DNA of 9,389 nt, taken from assembly GCA_019594195.1 (NCBI GenBank), contig JAFDTP010000067.1, positions 1 through 9,389 on the forward strand. Direction: 5' to 3'. The stretch comes from Thermoplasmata archaeon. Its GTDB lineage: Archaea; Thermoplasmatota; Thermoplasmata; Halarchaeoplasmatales; Halarchaeoplasmataceae. Position numbers and translations under genes: made by a program. The notes beneath the pieces are model-generated. The model was not told where the DNA came from and did no database searches. It was given only the letters and a program-made list of their open reading frames with translations. Below, one piece after another: positions 6,217-9,389 of the stretch; position 1 is the first letter of the stretch, and each line of letters opens with the position of its first letter.

Positions 6217-9200
6217 ATGCATAAGATATCAAAGTCTCTGAGCGTTGTTTTATGTTTGATTTTGATCGCATCTATTTTTTCCGCTAGTGCTGTATCTCCA
6301 GCAAGAGATGAAAGTGCAAATAGAGGGCTAGATGTAGATACAGGGCTAGATGAAGAGGTTTTCGAAGATGGTTACCCTTTTTCTGAAGAGTATCCTTCTG
6401 TACAGCAACTGCACGATTGGTATGATGACCTGGTAGAAGAAAATGAAGATATAACTCAAAAGATACATCTTGGGGAGTCTTGGGAAGGTAGAGATATATG
6501 GACTATCAAGGTATCTGATGATGTTGAAGAGCAACAGGACGAGCCAAGCGTATTCATAATTGGTAACCTCCATACAAGAGAGTGGTCTACAAATCAAGTA
6601 GCGGCTTATTATCTATGGAGATTGGTGGAGGGGTACGGTTCCAACGAGACCATTACATGGTTGGTGGACAATAGGCAGATCTACGTAGCGCCGATGGTCA
6701 ACCCAGATGGATATATATACGATGGCGAGGGTGATTTAAATCAGGCCCAGGGATGGCGAAAAAATAGGAACGAGTCCGTCGGCGGTTCAACCGATGTCGG
6801 GACCGACCTGAACAGGAATTGGGATATAGATTGGGAGAGTGGTGATGATGACCCCTCAAGTGACACTTATAGAGGAGAATCACCTTTCTCTGAATATGAA
6901 AATCAACACATCCGGGATTTTATTTTAGATAAAGATATAGATTCTTTTCAGGATTTACACAGCCATTACGGGACTCTATTGATACCATGGGCCCACACTT
7001 CTGATCCATCCCCACATGATGATTGGTACCGGGACATGGCTGATGATATGACCTCTATGACTTCATTTCTAGGAGATGATAGTGAACAGTACAGCTATGG
7101 TCAACCAGGAGAAGAGATAGGTTATTCCGCACCAGGTGGTTCATATGATTGGGTCTATGATGAGACCGGAGCGACCAGCTTGTGTTATGAACTTTATACG
7201 CCCGAGGATGGTATGGATGGGTTCTATCCAGACGAAGAATACATCATGGACATCAATCAAGACGTTTACGATTCGTTGGTCTATCAAGCTAGGATCGCTG
7301 ATACGGACCTTGGAGATGGTAGTCAACACTTGCAACCTCCTAGTCCTTACCTAGTATATGGGACTATAGAAGACAGCTCAGGAAATGAGGTCAGCGATGT
7401 TGAAGTTCAAGTAGAACATCAAGATACGGGGGAAACACTTTCCATCTACACTGATGAAAACGGATATTACGAATTCAATTTTGGGAATCTTGTCGACGAG
7501 GGATATGAACAAGGAGATCAATTCACTGTTAGTTGTGAAGACTCTAGTGTAGGTTTTACAGCAGGAGATGAATGGGGAAGACGCGAGGATTTAACTCTAG
7601 ATACGATTCCTCCATCTGTTGAAATAACTAGGCCCGAAGGAGGAGAGAGTTGGGAATACACAGATATGGAGACTATCGAATGGGATACTGAAAAGGGTGA
7701 CTATCCTATCGATTCAATAGATATCGAATACAGTACAGACGGTGGTGCTTCTTTCAAAGTTTTAGCCGACGATATAGATGATACCGGCAGTTATGATTGG
7801 GAGATACCTGATGAAACATCGGACGAGGCTGTAGTTCAAGTGACTGCTACAGATACAGAAGGTTACAGCGGTCAAGACGAGAGTGAACAGTTCACGATAT
7901 CGGGGACCCCGCCTGATCCCCCCACGGATCTTGATGTTGAACATCATGCTGAGGAGGAGGGGATCTTATTTGAAGATGATGCCACAGAGGAGAAGGGCTA
8001 CACGATGGATGAATCCCATGATGAAGCGAGCGAATGGGATATAAGACAGCACGATTCTGCCGTAGGAGACAACTCCTGGGACTTCGGTGATGGTGAGTTC
8101 GACAAAGTCGAAGATCATGGTATGTTGAGTACATTGACCACTCCCGAGATAGAGATACCCAGCGAAGCCGAAGACGTTGAATTGACTTTTGATCACTGGC
8201 GGGATTTTGGAGACGATGATCTGTACGATGCTGGCAACTTAAAGATATCTGATGCAGATCTAGATAATGACTTCGAACTGATCCATCCTAGTGAAGGTTA
8301 TGATGGAGAAATAAACGATGAATTTGAAAATCCTCTCGGTGGAGAACAAGGATGGGGTGGAGAGAACGTAGGTTGGGAATCAGCCGCCTTCGATTTGACC
8401 GGATATGCAGGTGAAACGATCCACCTTCGTTGGGAAGCCGGCGTAGAAGCTTGGGATGGCTTAGAAGGCGAAGGCTGGCGCGTAGATAATATAGTCATAA
8501 CTGCTGAAGGTTTAGATGGTGATGGAACAGAAGACAACTTGATCAATTGGGATGCGAGTGAAGACGATCCGGACGAAATTTCTCATTACAACGTGTACAG
8601 ATCTGAAGGCGAAGATGAAGCAGGACCTTACGAAATCATCGCTACAGTAGATGCAGATGGTTCTGTAGATTACGAATATGTGGATGAAGGAAGAGGTACT
8701 GCGGACGACACGTTGTGGTGGTATATTGTAGAAGCGGAAGACGAAGTCGGTCAGGCCTCTGAAGAGGCTGGCCCGGTTCAGGAACCTGGTGGGGATACCC
8801 TTACACTCACAACAGATTCGACAGTTGGTGGTAGTATTGTAGATCCGGGAGAAGGCACCTTCGAATACAGTTCTAGCGAAGTAGTAAGTCTTGAGGCTGT
8901 AGCGGATGAAGACCATCACTTTTTGGAGTGGACTGGTGACACCGGAACGATAGAAGATCCGACAGCTGAGCAGACCAACATGACGATGGAAGGAGATCAT
9001 GCGGTAACCGCTGAATTTGACGAAGCGGATGTAGATGAAGTTGAGATAACAGATCCGGCTGAGGATCAAATGATAACGGCAGGCGAGAGTATAAATTTCA
9101 AGGCGGAAGCTCATTCGGGAGATGAGCTGATAACTGACGATAGGACGGATTTTGAGTGGGAGAACGCTACAAGAGGTGTATTCAATAGGAGAAGAGCGGG

Positions 9201-9389
9201 AGATTATGAAGTTGTGTCCACATACGAAGATGTATCTTCCGAACCAGTAACGGTCACCGTTGTGCCTGCCGAAGCTGACCGTATAGAGATAGGACCGGAA
9301 GAAGATACGATCGAAGCAGGAATGAACATCACTTATACCGCCACAGCATACGACGAGTACGAGAATGAGATCGGAGAAGTCAGTGGAGA
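6217..9389 (+). CDS. Secreted multidomain zinc carboxypeptidase, family M14 (3' partial)
   Basis: Exported metallo-exopeptidase that would remove C-terminal residues from peptides outside the cell. The frame is open to the window edge (1057 codons visible). Signal peptide: MHKISKS, a hydrophobic core, likely cut after SASA (near residue 25); the Cys in the core is not a lipobox. Catalytic domain about 48-345: zinc ligands H119 and E122 (HTRE) and H248 (DLHSHYG), substrate-binding R181, N199 and R200 (LNRNW), Y303, and the general base E325 (CYELY), 22 residues after Y303 as in carboxypeptidase A. Then: a carboxypeptidase-regulatory-like domain (about 375-445), an Ig-like GGESW domain (463-562), a fibronectin III domain (565-850) apparently interrupted by a jelly-roll-like domain (579-768), an InlB-type divergent repeat (860-935), and Ig-like repeats from 938 onward. 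Very acidic. Substrate and anchoring are unknown because the C-terminus is missing. Confidence 0.93.
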   Translation, partial: MHKISKSLSVVLCLILIASIFSASAVSPARDESANRGLDVDTGLDEEVFEDGYPFSEEYPSVQQLHDWYDDLVEENEDITQKIHLGESWEGRDIWTIKVSDDVEEQQDEPSVFIIGNLHTREWSTNQVAAYYLWRLVEGYGSNETITWLVDNRQIYVAPMVNPDGYIYDGEGDLNQAQGWRKNRNESVGGSTDVGTDLNRNWDIDWESGDDDPSSDTYRGESPFSEYENQHIRDFILDKDIDSFQDLHSHYGTLLIPWAHTSDPSPHDDWYRDMADDMTSMTSFLGDDSEQYSYGQPGEEIGYSAPGGSYDWVYDETGATSLCYELYTPEDGMDGFYPDEEYIMDINQDVYDSLVYQARIADTDLGDGSQHLQPPSPYLVYGTIEDSSGNEVSDVEVQVEHQDTGETLSIYTDENGYYEFNFGNLVDEGYEQGDQFTVSCEDSSVGFTAGDEWGRREDLTLDTIPPSVEITRPEGGESWEYTDMETIEWDTEKGDYPIDSIDIEYSTDGGASFKVLADDIDDTGSYDWEIPDETSDEAVVQVTATDTEGYSGQDESEQFTISGTPPDPPTDLDVEHHAEEEGILFEDDATEEKGYTMDESHDEASEWDIRQHDSAVGDNSWDFGDGEFDKVEDHGMLSTLTTPEIEIPSEAEDVELTFDHWRDFGDDDLYDAGNLKISDADLDNDFELIHPSEGYDGEINDEFENPLGGEQGWGGENVGWESAAFDLTGYAGETIHLRWEAGVEAWDGLEGEGWRVDNIVITAEGLDGDGTEDNLINWDASEDDPDEISHYNVYRSEGEDEAGPYEIIATVDADGSVDYEYVDEGRGTADDTLWWYIVEAEDEVGQASEEAGPVQEPGGDTLTLTTDSTVGGSIVDPGEGTFEYSSSEVVSLEAVADEDHHFLEWTGDTGTIEDPTAEQTNMTMEGDHAVTAEFDEADVDEVEITDPAEDQMITAGESINFKAEAHSGDELITDDRTDFEWENATRGVFNRRRAGDYEVVSTYEDVSSEPVTVTVVPAEADRIEIGPEEDTIEAGMNITYTATAYDEYENEIGEVSG
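7903..8767 (+). other. Fibronectin III domain with inserted beta-sandwich domain (within the M14 protein)
   Basis: The sequence PPDPPTDLDVEH (565-576) looks like the first strand of a fibronectin III domain, but the expected continuation (NLINWDASEDD, then SHYNVYRSEGEDEAGPYEII) appears only from about 774. Between them lie about 190 residues that read like a MAM/immune-inhibitor-A type jelly roll: WDIRQHDS, LTTPEIEIPS, LTFDHWRDF, AAFDLTGYAGETIHLRWEA and GWRVDNIVIT. This is domain recognition by eye; boundaries are approximate. Confidence 0.6.

Noticed and set aside
8512..9114. Minus-strand open frame of 200 codons opposite the carboxypeptidase
   Set aside because: It is a by-product of the GA-rich codons of the acidic protein; the translation is unlike a protein family and has no start signals.

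Overview
The window is archaeal chromosomal DNA. It carries an Sm-like archaeal protein (LSm) followed by ribosomal protein eL37, a group II chaperonin (thermosome) with a Gly/Met-rich tail, and glycine decarboxylase split into two subunits. Promoters look archaeal (TATA box with an upstream purine-rich BRE, and two apparently leaderless starts). Shine-Dalgarno motifs are of the GGTG/GGAGGTG type, and genes end in T-tracts. AGA/AGG arginine codons and ATA codons are common. The very acidic secreted protein at the right end suggests a saline habitat. A Thermoplasmata-like or related uncultured euryarchaeal lineage is a reasonable guess, but the sequence alone does not settle it.

Layout. Bases 1-274 hold no gene but are packed with short perfect hairpins. 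Four consecutive ones share an AGGAA/TTCCT core at about 26-nt spacing, and a 29-bp direct repeat follows, each copy with its own hairpin. Bases 275-359 are AT-rich with no gene. On the minus strand, lsm (start 760) runs into a 55-codon eL37 gene (527-360). Thymidylate kinase diverges from lsm on the plus strand (857-1438). The thermosome gene (3173-1509, minus) converges on it. Between 3174 and 3330 lie back-to-back promoters for the thermosome and for the gcvPA-gcvPB operon (3331-6089), whose two genes overlap in an ATGA. From 6217 to the right edge runs one large secreted zinc carboxypeptidase of family M14, cut off by the window end.

How they fit together. Most genes are housekeeping: RNA binding and translation (LSm, eL37), dTTP supply (Tmk), protein folding (thermosome) and glycine cleavage (GcvPA/GcvPB form the P-protein; the H, T and L partners are not in this window). 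The M14 protein is an exported scavenging protease: an apparently intact catalytic domain followed by at least six accessory beta-type domains. One of these, a jelly-roll-like domain, seems to be inserted into a fibronectin type III domain. The least explained parts are the hairpin array at the left edge and the layered domain architecture at the right edge.
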